Shown here: piece after piece, positions 1 through 5,480 of the stretch
How the letters are laid out: every line of letters starts with the position of its first letter
Numbering within the stretch: the first letter of the stretch is position 1
Notes under the pieces: generated by a model
Databases searched by the model: none
The model's input: only the letters and a program-made list of their open reading frames with translations
What the model was told of the DNA's origin: nothing
DNA from: a virus
IMG/VR virus record: IMGVR_UViG_3300017991_000200
Span: 1-40,708 of that record
Strand: one strand, 5' to 3'
DNA length: 40,708 nucleotides
Made by a program: the position numbers and the translations under genes

Positions 1-31
1 ATGGGTCAGGCAGTGCAAAAGGAGGAAGATA

Positions 32-256
32 ATGAAAGACAAAGTAGCAGAATATAGAGTACATGGAATGGCGAGTTTTAGGTCTGGCTTCATGGCTGGT
101 GCGCATAATGTAACGTTCTTCTTCTCAGGAACGTTACAGTATATGCACACCGCAAACGCGACAGCATCGCCCCCTGATGCCTTAGCTCTGCCGGATGGTA
201 GTTATGTTGAGGCAGAGCTTAATGGGTGCATATTAACTTTTTATCGGATAGTATAA
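32..256 (+). CDS. small hypothetical protein
   Basis: A 74-residue protein of unknown function. An AGGAGG ribosome-binding site lies a few bases upstream of the ATG, which makes it a credible gene despite its size. It is rich in small and aromatic residues in the middle and has no membrane segment or cysteine cluster. Its 3' end overlaps an upstream in-frame ATG of the next gene, but that gene probably starts later. It is the first gene of the plus-strand early block and may belong to an accessory region. I do not recognise the family. Confidence 0.55.
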   Translation: MKDKVAEYRVHGMASFRSGFMAGAHNVTFFFSGTLQYMHTANATASPPDALALPDGSYVEAELNGCILTFYRIV

Positions 257-264
257 AGGATAAG

Positions 265-528
265 ATGGTCACACAAAAAGAAGCCATATCATACTGTAAA
301 CTACAGCAAACTATTAAAGATATCGCAAAGCAATATACTGAAGATATCGCCACAACCATCGTATATAAGCTCCGCGAAATAAAGGGTATTCCTTATCTTA
401 GGATTGAGGAATACCAGAATAATGGGGGATATACCATGCTACTGGGATACGATGAATTCCCTATAACCAAATGTACTAAGTGTGGAAAGATTTATGCGAT
501 GGGGTATGATGTCCACAATCATAAGTAG
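265..528 (+). CDS. small protein with C-terminal CxxC/HxH motif
   Basis: I place the start at 265, where AAAGGA sits 4 bases before the ATG; an in-frame ATG at 226 would add 13 residues inside the previous gene. The product has 87 residues. The last 18 residues contain a CTKC pair and then HNH, a possible single zinc-binding knuckle, and the rest is a lysine- and glutamate-rich helical stretch. Nothing else identifies it. It is the last gene before a non-coding stretch of about 470 bases. Confidence 0.55.
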   Translation: MVTQKEAISYCKLQQTIKDIAKQYTEDIATTIVYKLREIKGIPYLRIEEYQNNGGYTMLLGYDEFPITKCTKCGKIYAMGYDVHNHK

Positions 529-542
529 TTTACTAAATATAG
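527..542 (+). promoter_or_regulatory. conserved AGTTTACTA motif, candidate phage promoter
   Basis: AGTTTACTAAATATAG lies directly after the stop codon of the preceding gene and 2 bases before the first hairpin of the structured element at 544-677. Closely related strings occur at 1805-1817, 2961-2976 and 3904-3918, always between genes. The position just ahead of RNA-like elements fits a -10-type promoter. I see no matching -35 box, so a different regulatory role is possible. Confidence 0.45.
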
Positions 543-543
543 C

Positions 544-677
544 TGAGAGGCAATCACGCCTCTCAACCACCACTCAGAAGGATTCTTCACAATAGACCTC
601 TCCCCCATCTCCTTGGGGTTGATTGCAGGTCGCCTCCTGATGTGAATTAACCTTACAGTGCCTTCTGGGTGGTGGTT
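544..677 (+). ncRNA. candidate structured RNA (nested hairpins)
   Basis: This non-coding segment has several perfect or near-perfect helices. An 8-bp hairpin pairs TGAGAGGC (544-551) with GCCTCTCA (558-565). A 17-bp stem with one G-U pair joins AACCACCACTCAGAAGG (565-581) to 661-677. Inside it nest TTCACA/TGTGAA (586-591 with 641-646), GACCT/AGGTC (595-599 with 627-631) and CCCC/GGGG (603-606 with 615-618). The loop of the first hairpin (CAATC, 551-555) could also pair with GATTG at 621-625. It follows a promoter-like motif. It could be a small RNA, a leader, or a DNA structure at an origin. Confidence 0.45.
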
Positions 678-750
678 GGGTGGGGTGTGAGCCAAAATGC
701 TGATGAGATGCAAGATGGGTAAAACGTGCTTTGGCGGCAAGGGGAATGGC

Positions 751-849
751 TTGGGATGCTCAATGTTTGGGATGCTCAATGTTTGGGATGCTTGGGATGC
801 TCAATGTTTGGGATGCTTGGGATGCTCAATACCTAATGGCTTGGGATGC
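751..849 (+). repeat. iteron-like array of TTGGGATGC
   Basis: Seven direct copies of TTGGGATGC start at 751, 767, 783, 792, 808, 817 and 841, most followed by TCAAT. Steps are 16, 16, 9, 16, 9 and 24 bases. Because most steps are not multiples of three, the open frame running through here (697-900) would not give a regular protein repeat, and it has no ribosome-binding site, so I treat it as non-coding. An iteron cluster for a replication or regulatory protein, or slippage-generated repeats, would fit. Confidence 0.7.
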
Positions 850-982
850 TCAATACGCAAATGCTTAATACGCAAGGCAGGGTTTAAGGTTCTCAACTAG
901 TAATGCGCAAGCACAACCATCTAAATGCTTATGGCGCAAATTCTCATATCGCTAAGTCATACCCCATCCTACATAGTAAGAT
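850..982. other. rest of the non-coding gap before the Csx15-like cassette
   Basis: Together with the structured element and the repeat array, this completes a gene-free stretch from 529 to 995. It begins with degenerate repeat material in which ATACGCAA occurs twice (853-860 and 868-875). No RNA fold, terminator or clear promoter stands out in the remainder. Confidence 0.5.
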
Positions 983-995
983 AGGAGGTTTTAGT

Positions 996-1433
996 ATGCT
1001 ACAGGAAGTGAAAGAGTACTTCGAGAGTAAAGGGTTTGAATATATATCCCATAGTAGGGTATTTCAGAGACTCGCTACAGAAGGCGAGTTTGGACCTTAT
1101 GTTACCATATTTGAAAAGAAGGCATACTCTATATACCTTGAGGAAACTGGGAAGCAATTCCCTACATACTCAAGGGATAGTATCCCTGTTGGTACTGAGG
1201 TATGGGTACCAGTATATGGTACTTGTACTCTAGAGAAGAGTAGGGAATGGTATAGTGGGAGGATGAAGATATGGAGTACTGAAGGTGATTATGTCTCTGG
1301 TAATCCTGAGACTGTAGGGGAGAGGTTTTCTTTTGGTGATCGTACTTTAGTGTCGTGGGAGTACATAGAGGATAATGCTCGTGGGTTGTTAAACGAGCTA
1401 CAGGGTATTCCCTATTATTATCCTATTAAGTGA
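996..1433 (+). CDS. hypothetical protein, cassette partner of the Csx15-like gene
   Basis: A 145-residue soluble protein starting at the ATG at 996, 7 bases after AGGAGG (983-988). A longer in-frame start at 903 has no ribosome-binding site. It is rich in aromatic residues and acidic overall, with no cysteine cluster or membrane segment, and I recognise no domain. Its leader (AGGAGGTTTTAGTATG) is nearly the same as that of the next gene (AGGAGGTTTAGTATG), and its stop codon abuts the next ribosome-binding site. The two therefore form a two-gene cassette. An anti-defence role is guessed only from that neighbour. Confidence 0.65.
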   Translation: MLQEVKEYFESKGFEYISHSRVFQRLATEGEFGPYVTIFEKKAYSIYLEETGKQFPTYSRDSIPVGTEVWVPVYGTCTLEKSREWYSGRMKIWSTEGDYVSGNPETVGERFSFGDRTLVSWEYIEDNARGLLNELQGIPYYYPIK

Positions 1434-1444
1434 GGAGGTTTAGT

Positions 1445-1759
1445 ATGGTTATATACAATTTTAGTCATCCTTTGTTGGATGAGGTAGTGAAGAAGGTAGA
1501 GAAGAAGGTTGGGGAGAAGGTTTCTTGCGTTAATATTAAGGTGCAGGTTGATGATGATCATAGTATTACTTCGCAAATGGTTGATATTATGGATGGTATC
1601 AATTTTGATGGTAATCCTATTATCGTTAATTTGCCAGGATTATCCGTTGCCGCTGCGGAGGTGGTAAGGTATTTAGATGAGCGAGGGATACCTTACCAGA
1701 TATTGCGTTTGCGAAGAGTAGGTACTCCCCCCAAGTTTATATTTTCAGAATTGTTCTAG
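1445..1759 (+). CDS. Csx15-like protein, candidate type III anti-CRISPR
   Basis: The 104-residue product starts at the ATG 6 bases after AGGAGG (1433-1438). It has the signature I associate with the CRISPR-associated Csx15 family: an N-terminal beta strand running into NFSHPL (residues 5-10), a mid-protein IVNLPGLSVAAA (60-71) and a C-terminal TPPKF strand (94-98). The length fits that family. Csx15 genes occur beside type III CRISPR loci and have been proposed as ring nucleases, which remove the cyclic oligoadenylate second messenger. A phage copy would plausibly blunt type III immunity, as AcrIII-1 does. The assignment rests on remembered motifs, not on a search. It could instead be a related nucleotide-binding protein. 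Confidence 0.68.
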   Translation: MVIYNFSHPLLDEVVKKVEKKVGEKVSCVNIKVQVDDDHSITSQMVDIMDGINFDGNPIIVNLPGLSVAAAEVVRYLDERGIPYQILRLRRVGTPPKFIFSELF

Positions 1760-1786
1760 TTTATCTCAGAATAGAATATCCTTGTG

Positions 1787-1817
1787 GTTACTATAAGGTT
1801 ATTAGTTTACTATAAGG
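1787..1817 (+). promoter_or_regulatory. tandem TTACTATAAGG motif, candidate promoter of tRNA-like RNA
   Basis: Two copies of TTACTATAAGG (1788-1798 and 1807-1817) lie 19 bases apart, the second within AGTTTACTATAAGG. The downstream copy ends 12 bases before the 5' end of the tRNA-like element at 1830, the spacing expected of a -10 box for a transcript beginning at or just before that RNA. The motif recurs at 527, 2961 and 3904. Confidence 0.5.
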
Positions 1818-1829
1818 ATATTCAAATAT

Positions 1830-2033
1830 GGGGATGGAGCTCGATGGGGAGCTTGTACTGAGTATGTATTATGAGGAGGATAGTCAGATCGACTATCTTT
1901 CCTTTGCTGGCGAATACTAGGTACTGTAATATAGCCACATGTTTGCGGGAGTTGCCAGTACCGTGTGACATGATAAAGCTATAAAAACGGAATTCATTTT
2001 CCGTTGGTGTAGGTTCGAATCCTACCATCCCCT
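1830..2033 (+). ncRNA. tRNA-like RNA split by a structured insert
   Basis: The ends match a tRNA: acceptor stem GGGGATG (1830-1836) pairs perfectly with CATCCCC (2026-2032), a D-arm-like stem AGCTC/GAGCT lies at 1838-1853, and a canonical T arm GTAGG-TTCGAAT-CCTAC lies at 2009-2025. CCA is not encoded. Between D and T arms are about 155 bases instead of about 25. They hold an extended hairpin around GATAGTC/GACTATC, a 7-bp stem GGTACTG/CAGTACC (1920-1926 with 1956-1962) interleaved with TATAGC/GCTATA (1930-1935 with 1978-1983) as a pseudoknot, and a 7-bp hairpin at 1986-2005 whose loop contains CAT. No normal anticodon arm is clear. It could be an intron-bearing tRNA, a tmRNA-like RNA or a tRNA mimic. 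Confidence 0.55.
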
Positions 2034-2055
2034 ATCAATTTCATATCGTTTATAC

Positions 2056-2095
2056 TATAGCCAATATCTTTATGTTTATTATTGGCTATATTTTT
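2056..2095 (+). terminator. intrinsic terminator after tRNA-like RNA
   Basis: A perfect 11-bp inverted repeat, TATAGCCAATA (2056-2066) with TATTGGCTATA (2080-2090), is followed at once by TTTTT (2091-2095). It lies about 20 bases after the T arm of the tRNA-like element and ends that transcription unit. The stem is AT-rich, so efficiency may be moderate. Confidence 0.7.
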
Positions 2096-2116
2096 ATAGT
2101 ATAATGGGAGGTTTTT

Positions 2117-2374
2117 GTGGGTATATATGATTTCTCAGAAACTATGCGTATGATAGAGGATATACATGCTCGCGGTCATGGTTTAAGAATATGTAAGGTT
2201 AAGAGAGGTTATGTAGTATCAAATAGTACTACTACATGTATTGGATTTTTGGCTCCTGTATCCCACGATAATGTGAGGGATAGGTTGCTAGAGATGAGAA
2301 GTATTGATCGCTCTGTCATGACTGTAGAGCCGTATCCTGATGGCTCTTATGCTTGTGAGGTGGTGTATCAATGA
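2117..2374 (+). CDS. hypothetical protein
   Basis: An 85-residue protein with a GTG start 5 bases after GGGAGG (2106-2111). It is predicted soluble with mixed helix and strand character, and no known motif is visible. It opens the run of five closely spaced small genes from 2117 to 3882. Its stop codon overlaps the start of the next gene (ATGA), so the two are translationally coupled. Function unknown. Confidence 0.6.
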   Translation: MGIYDFSETMRMIEDIHARGHGLRICKVKRGYVVSNSTTTCIGFLAPVSHDNVRDRLLEMRSIDRSVMTVEPYPDGSYACEVVYQ

Positions 2375-2955
2375 TCATCAAAAATTTCACGGCATTGTTG
2401 GTTATTAAGATGCCCGAAAACGTATATATTAGTAAGTTAAATAGTGCGACAGAAGTGTTGCCAGGGGAGATAGTCAGGAGCGTTTCTATTATGGTGCCTC
2501 ACGGTATTCCTACTGGATTGAAGAGGATATATAGTTGCGTAGGGAGTACTGCTACAATTGCTCTCCGTAAATTAAAAGAAGATGTACACAGGAAACGTTC
2601 TATATTATCTTATCATCCCCAAGAATATCCCTCATTGGGAGCTATAGTTGCTACTGATATGTACTCTCTTAATACCTTGCAACGTATTGCTGATAATGCG
2701 CAAGGTAAATGTTTGTGTTGCGTGGAAGGGCACGATATAGGTTATTGCCACCACGCTATGTATATAAAGGAGTTAGGTATCGTAGCAGCATCTTTCGTGT
2801 TCTATAAAAGTATATACAATCTCACGCCGTATATCGTACCCGATATGCAAACTAAAAATGGTAATGTTGAGTTGGTCGGGTTTAGGTATACTCAGTATTG
2901 CCGCGATAAAAATGCTAGAGTATGTAGAGAAGAAACTCTCATCATCCCAATGTAA
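2371..2955 (+). CDS. hypothetical Cys/His-containing protein
   Basis: A 194-residue protein coupled to the previous gene by an ATGA overlap. The middle contains a compact cysteine and histidine cluster, CLCCVEGHDIGYCHH, which could bind a metal; further cysteines lie near the C-terminus. No membrane segment is seen. I do not recognise the family. It lies in the accessory part of the early block, where anti-defence or host-takeover functions are common, but nothing in the sequence proves that. Confidence 0.6.
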   Translation: MIIKNFTALLVIKMPENVYISKLNSATEVLPGEIVRSVSIMVPHGIPTGLKRIYSCVGSTATIALRKLKEDVHRKRSILSYHPQEYPSLGAIVATDMYSLNTLQRIADNAQGKCLCCVEGHDIGYCHHAMYIKELGIVAASFVFYKSIYNLTPYIVPDMQTKNGNVELVGFRYTQYCRDKNARVCREETLIIPM

Positions 2956-2960
2956 AAATC

Positions 2961-2976
2961 AGTTTACTAATAATAG
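2961..2976 (+). promoter_or_regulatory. AGTTTACTAATAATAG motif
   Basis: This is another copy of the conserved intergenic motif, 6 bases after the stop codon of one gene and directly before the GGGAGG ribosome-binding site of the next. If it were a -10 box, the transcript would begin inside or after that binding site. Here the motif may instead mark RNA processing or a different control. Confidence 0.35.
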
Positions 2977-2987
2977 GGAGGAATGAT

Positions 2988-3224
2988 ATGAGTTATGATC
3001 TTGAGAATGATTTAAGTTCTCAACCCAGCGATATGATAATTATGGCTGGGTTGATGATAATTAGTGTGCTGGGATGGATTACAGTATTTGCTGTATCCTA
3101 CAGTATATTGTTTGGTTACAATAATTTAGAGAGCTGGGTCAATTTCCTGATATGGTTATCTGCTATTATCCCGTCCACAGTTTTCACATTCATAGCTATA
3201 GGTATAAATGAGACATGGAGATAA
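2988..3224 (+). CDS. small membrane protein with two membrane segments
   Basis: A 78-residue protein with GGGAGG upstream of the ATG. After a short acidic N-terminus of about 15 residues come two hydrophobic segments, roughly residues 16-42 and 50-73, separated by a short polar loop. It ends in a basic residue. Its size and shape suit a small inner-membrane effector (for example superinfection exclusion) or a holin-like protein, but no lytic enzyme lies next to it. Its end overlaps the next gene by 10 bases. Confidence 0.6.
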   Translation: MSYDLENDLSSQPSDMIIMAGLMIISVLGWITVFAVSYSILFGYNNLESWVNFLIWLSAIIPSTVFTFIAIGINETWR

Positions 3225-3463
3225 TATGGCGCAAAGTACCAATATATAAGAATACTGTGCATTGCGGAGATATTGAAGAGTGTGTAGTATTAAATACTTT
3301 CACAGTGCAAATTATGCAAGGTACCAGATCTACCACTTCATGTGTGTGGGTGGGATCTCATCTTTTAGGGCAAAAACGGTATGCCAGTATAGATACCGCC
3401 AAATCTGATGCTAAGAGATTGGTTTCTTCTATATTACGCAATTATGCCGATGAATTAGTATGA
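3215..3463 (+). CDS. hypothetical protein
   Basis: An 82-residue protein whose start overlaps the end of the small membrane protein gene by 10 bases and whose stop overlaps the next start by 4 bases. It looks like a small soluble beta-rich domain followed by a C-terminal helix. No catalytic or metal motif is visible. Its tight packing in the run supports it being real. Confidence 0.55.
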   Translation: MEIIWRKVPIYKNTVHCGDIEECVVLNTFTVQIMQGTRSTTSCVWVGSHLLGQKRYASIDTAKSDAKRLVSSILRNYADELV

Positions 3464-3882
3464 TAAAAAGAAAAAGAAAAAGAAAAAGAAGACCTAAATC
3501 TAATACAATACCTGTAGATATGGTGTATATGGGAGATAAATACTTTGCTCCCATGATATTCTTCTTAGTCAATGGGAAGGGATACTCTTATGTACATGGT
3601 ATTCCAGTTTCTCAGTGGGAGCGTACGAAGGATATATTAAGCTATGTGAAACGCAATAGCAGGATTAACACTTGCGGGCATTGTGTAGGATTAGTGAGGT
3701 ATGATGGAAGAAAGTTTACATGTCCTATATGTGGAGAGATAATCAATGCTGCCAATAGTGTTGGTTCTCCTCAAAGCGTACACCTTGCTAATGATATAGA
3801 GCATAATTTACATGTAACTAGTGATGAGTACATTCCTCCCTCTTGCCCAGTGGATATTATAAATGATAGTATATGTAAATGA
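3460..3882 (+). CDS. basic zinc-ribbon protein
   Basis: A 140-residue protein coupled by ATGA to the gene before. It begins with a strongly basic tail (KRKRKRKRR, residues 3-11) encoded by a tandem A-rich repeat. A zinc-ribbon with two CxxC pairs follows: C72-x2-C75 and C88-x2-C91. The tail plus ribbon suggests nucleic-acid binding. The last 45 residues are acidic and carry no motif. Role unknown, possibly a transcription or host-takeover factor. Confidence 0.65.
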   Translation: MIKRKRKRKRRPKSNTIPVDMVYMGDKYFAPMIFFLVNGKGYSYVHGIPVSQWERTKDILSYVKRNSRINTCGHCVGLVRYDGRKFTCPICGEIINAANSVGSPQSVHLANDIEHNLHVTSDEYIPPSCPVDIINDSICK

Positions 3883-3903
3883 ATTGTAGCGTGAGCTGTA
3901 CCT

Positions 3904-3918
3904 AGTTTACTATAATAG
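3904..3918 (+). promoter_or_regulatory. AGTTTACTATAATAG, candidate promoter of the radical SAM gene
   Basis: This copy of the conserved motif contains a perfect TATAAT (3911-3916) and lies about 35 bases before the start of the radical SAM gene at 3951, in the only sizeable gap nearby. A transcript would begin near 3923 and carry the AAGGAG ribosome-binding site before 3951. It is the best candidate in the set for a real -10 element. Confidence 0.55.
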
Positions 3919-3950
3919 AGTTGAGAATATTTTGTAAGTAAGGAGAAGTT

Positions 3951-5015
3951 ATGAGAAAATATAATAGACCTGTTGAAGTAAGTATTGAATTATCCCAAAG
4001 ATGCCCTCTGAGATGTATACACTGCAGCTCAGAAGGTATGGATAATGTAGATACTAGTAATGAGCTATCTCATGAAAAGTGGCTAGATGTAATAGATCAG
4101 GCTGGTGAATTAAGAGCCCATGTATTAAGCATCAGTGGTGGAGAGCCACTAGTGTACCCTAACATATTCGATATATTAGAGTATGCGAAACTTGTTGACG
4201 TAGGGAAAATTCTATTGTATACTACTGGGTGTGTTGGTATAAATGGTGATGGTACACCAATAATGATGGATATAGATTCCAAATTTATGGAATATAATAT
4301 TGGCAGTATTACATTTATATTTTCCTTGCATTCCCCTGATCCCAGAACTCATGATAGTATAGTGGGTGTGGATGGTATGTGGGAAGAAGAAACCAAACTG
4401 ATTAAACAAATCGCTGATAGAGGTGGTGAGGTATGGGTACATACTGTTCCTATGAGACATACCTATACAGCACTCCCCGATATGAGGGAGCTGTGTGATG
4501 ACTTAGGAGTTACTAAAATGTCTGCACTGAGGTTTGTACCTCAAGGAAGAGGTGCGGATACTCGATTGGCAACGAGCCACACTCAGTTCCTACATATGCA
4601 ACGGATCTTGGCAGATATGGTGGAAGATAATCCTTCTCACATAGCCAAAATTAGATTGGGATGTCCCATTGATTTTAGGTTTCTGTTAGGGGGATATAAC
4701 ACTAAGAAGAAATGCCATGCAGGGGATATGATACTAATCAGACCAGATGGAAGTGTTCATCCTTGTGCGGCGTGGAAGACACTCCCCACCACTCTAAATG
4801 TGAAGGATCACTCTCTACAGACAGTGTGGGAAGATTGCGAAGTATTAAATTTTCTTCGCGATTTCCATGAGAATCCCACTTGCGCAAAGGGATGCCGACA
4901 CTTAGAATTATGCGGAGGGGGATGTTTAGCGCAAAGGTTGCATAGTGGTAAGGGAGAAGTTATAGAGGATCTTATCACCATGCCCCCAGATCCCCTATGT
5001 GGGCATAGTAATTAG
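3951..5015 (+). CDS. radical SAM/SPASM enzyme
   Basis: A 354-residue radical SAM enzyme that should cleave S-adenosylmethionine at a 4Fe-4S cluster to make a 5'-deoxyadenosyl radical. The cluster motif CxxxCxxC is C18, C22, C25, followed by SGGEP about 100 bases later in the barrel. The last third is a SPASM region: a cysteine followed by GSVHPC, then CAKGCRHLELCGGGC and a final cysteine, which normally bind auxiliary clusters. SPASM enzymes usually modify peptides or proteins (RiPP maturases, sulfatase maturases). No obvious precursor peptide lies beside it. It sits alone between two promoter-like sites. Substrate unknown, possibly a phage structural protein or host peptide. Confidence 0.85.
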   Translation: MRKYNRPVEVSIELSQRCPLRCIHCSSEGMDNVDTSNELSHEKWLDVIDQAGELRAHVLSISGGEPLVYPNIFDILEYAKLVDVGKILLYTTGCVGINGDGTPIMMDIDSKFMEYNIGSITFIFSLHSPDPRTHDSIVGVDGMWEEETKLIKQIADRGGEVWVHTVPMRHTYTALPDMRELCDDLGVTKMSALRFVPQGRGADTRLATSHTQFLHMQRILADMVEDNPSHIAKIRLGCPIDFRFLLGGYNTKKKCHAGDMILIRPDGSVHPCAAWKTLPTTLNVKDHSLQTVWEDCEVLNFLRDFHENPTCAKGCRHLELCGGGCLAQRLHSGKGEVIEDLITMPPDPLCGHSN

Positions 5016-5031
5016 ATTCCTAGATACAAAT

Positions 5032-5065
5032 TTGCCTTTTCCTTAATTTTATAGTATAATACTAT
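5032..5065 (+). promoter_or_regulatory. sigma70-type promoter with palindrome over -10
   Basis: TTGCCT (5032-5037) and TATAAT (5055-5060) are 17 bases apart, ahead of the gene at 5094. The -10 box lies inside a perfect 15-base palindrome, ATAGTAT-A-ATACTAT (5051-5065), which could be an operator where a repressor blocks RNA polymerase. Confidence 0.55.
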
Positions 5066-5093
5066 TGTAAGGTTATATGATAGGAGGTATACT

Positions 5094-5474
5094 ATGAATA
5101 AGAAAAGTGCTAAAAGAGTAAAGGAATTCATAAATGTTCTGGTGAGGGATGATAAAGGGCGCATCACTTGCGCCCAAGTCCCAGGGCATCATGGGGCGCA
5201 ATACAGAGTTACTGTAAGCAGAGTAGGCAATTCTATACATACTAGTTGCCTACGAGTTGACGATTCCCCTATACCATGTAGGGGAAACTCTGTGACAGTA
5301 TGCTACCATTCATTGGCTGTTTTAATGTTAGCAGCCGAAGAAGCAGGCATGTCGGCGGCATTCTGTGACGATGAGAAGGATGCCAAGAACCTCGCCAATT
5401 TAGGGGGGAACGTGGTCAAGGTTATACCCCACAAATTTGGTAGAAATGTGTGGATGGTAGTTAAAAAGAAGTAA
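5094..5474 (+). CDS. SWIM-like zinc-finger protein
   Basis: A 126-residue protein with AGGAGG 6 bases before the ATG. Residues 50-80 resemble a SWIM zinc finger: C52 and C62, then C70-Y-H72 followed by the helix SLAVLMLA, like the CxH-(hydrophobic helix) end of SWIM domains. The usual initial CxC pair is not intact, so it is SWIM-like at best. SWIM domains bind nucleic acids or proteins and often accompany recombination factors and helicases. The gene lies upstream of the UvsW-like helicase with the same orientation. A hairpin TTCCCCTA/TAGGGGAA occurs within the coding sequence. Confidence 0.55.
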   Translation: MNKKSAKRVKEFINVLVRDDKGRITCAQVPGHHGAQYRVTVSRVGNSIHTSCLRVDDSPIPCRGNSVTVCYHSLAVLMLAAEEAGMSAAFCDDEKDAKNLANLGGNVVKVIPHKFGRNVWMVVKKK

Positions 5475-5480
5475 GTAGTG

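Noticed and set aside
700-745. Hammerhead-ribozyme-like CTGATGAG
   Set aside because: The required GAAA core and closing stems are not present at the right distance.
751-849. CRISPR array
   Set aside because: The units are too short and adjoining, with no unique spacers and no cas genes.
697-900. Open frame of 67 codons across the TTGGGATGC array
   Set aside because: No ribosome-binding site; most repeat steps are 16 or 9 bases with a changing frame, so a protein repeat is not preserved. Treated as non-coding repeat.
1822-2028. Minus-strand frame of 68 codons
   Set aside because: It is the antisense shadow of the tRNA-like element, with the GFEPTP pattern such shadows typically give.
1830-2033. 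Plain tmRNA
   Set aside because: The ends and pseudoknot are suggestive, but no tag reading frame ending in Leu-Ala-Ala or similar is found and the D-like stem is unusual, so it is kept only as an alternative.
1830-2033. Group I intron in a tRNA
   Set aside because: The insert is short and I could not place the P3-P7 core, so it is only one of several options.
2096-2111. Promoter with TATAAT at 2100-2105
   Set aside because: It abuts the ribosome-binding site of the next gene, so a transcript would start too late to include it; it also forms part of the terminator tail.
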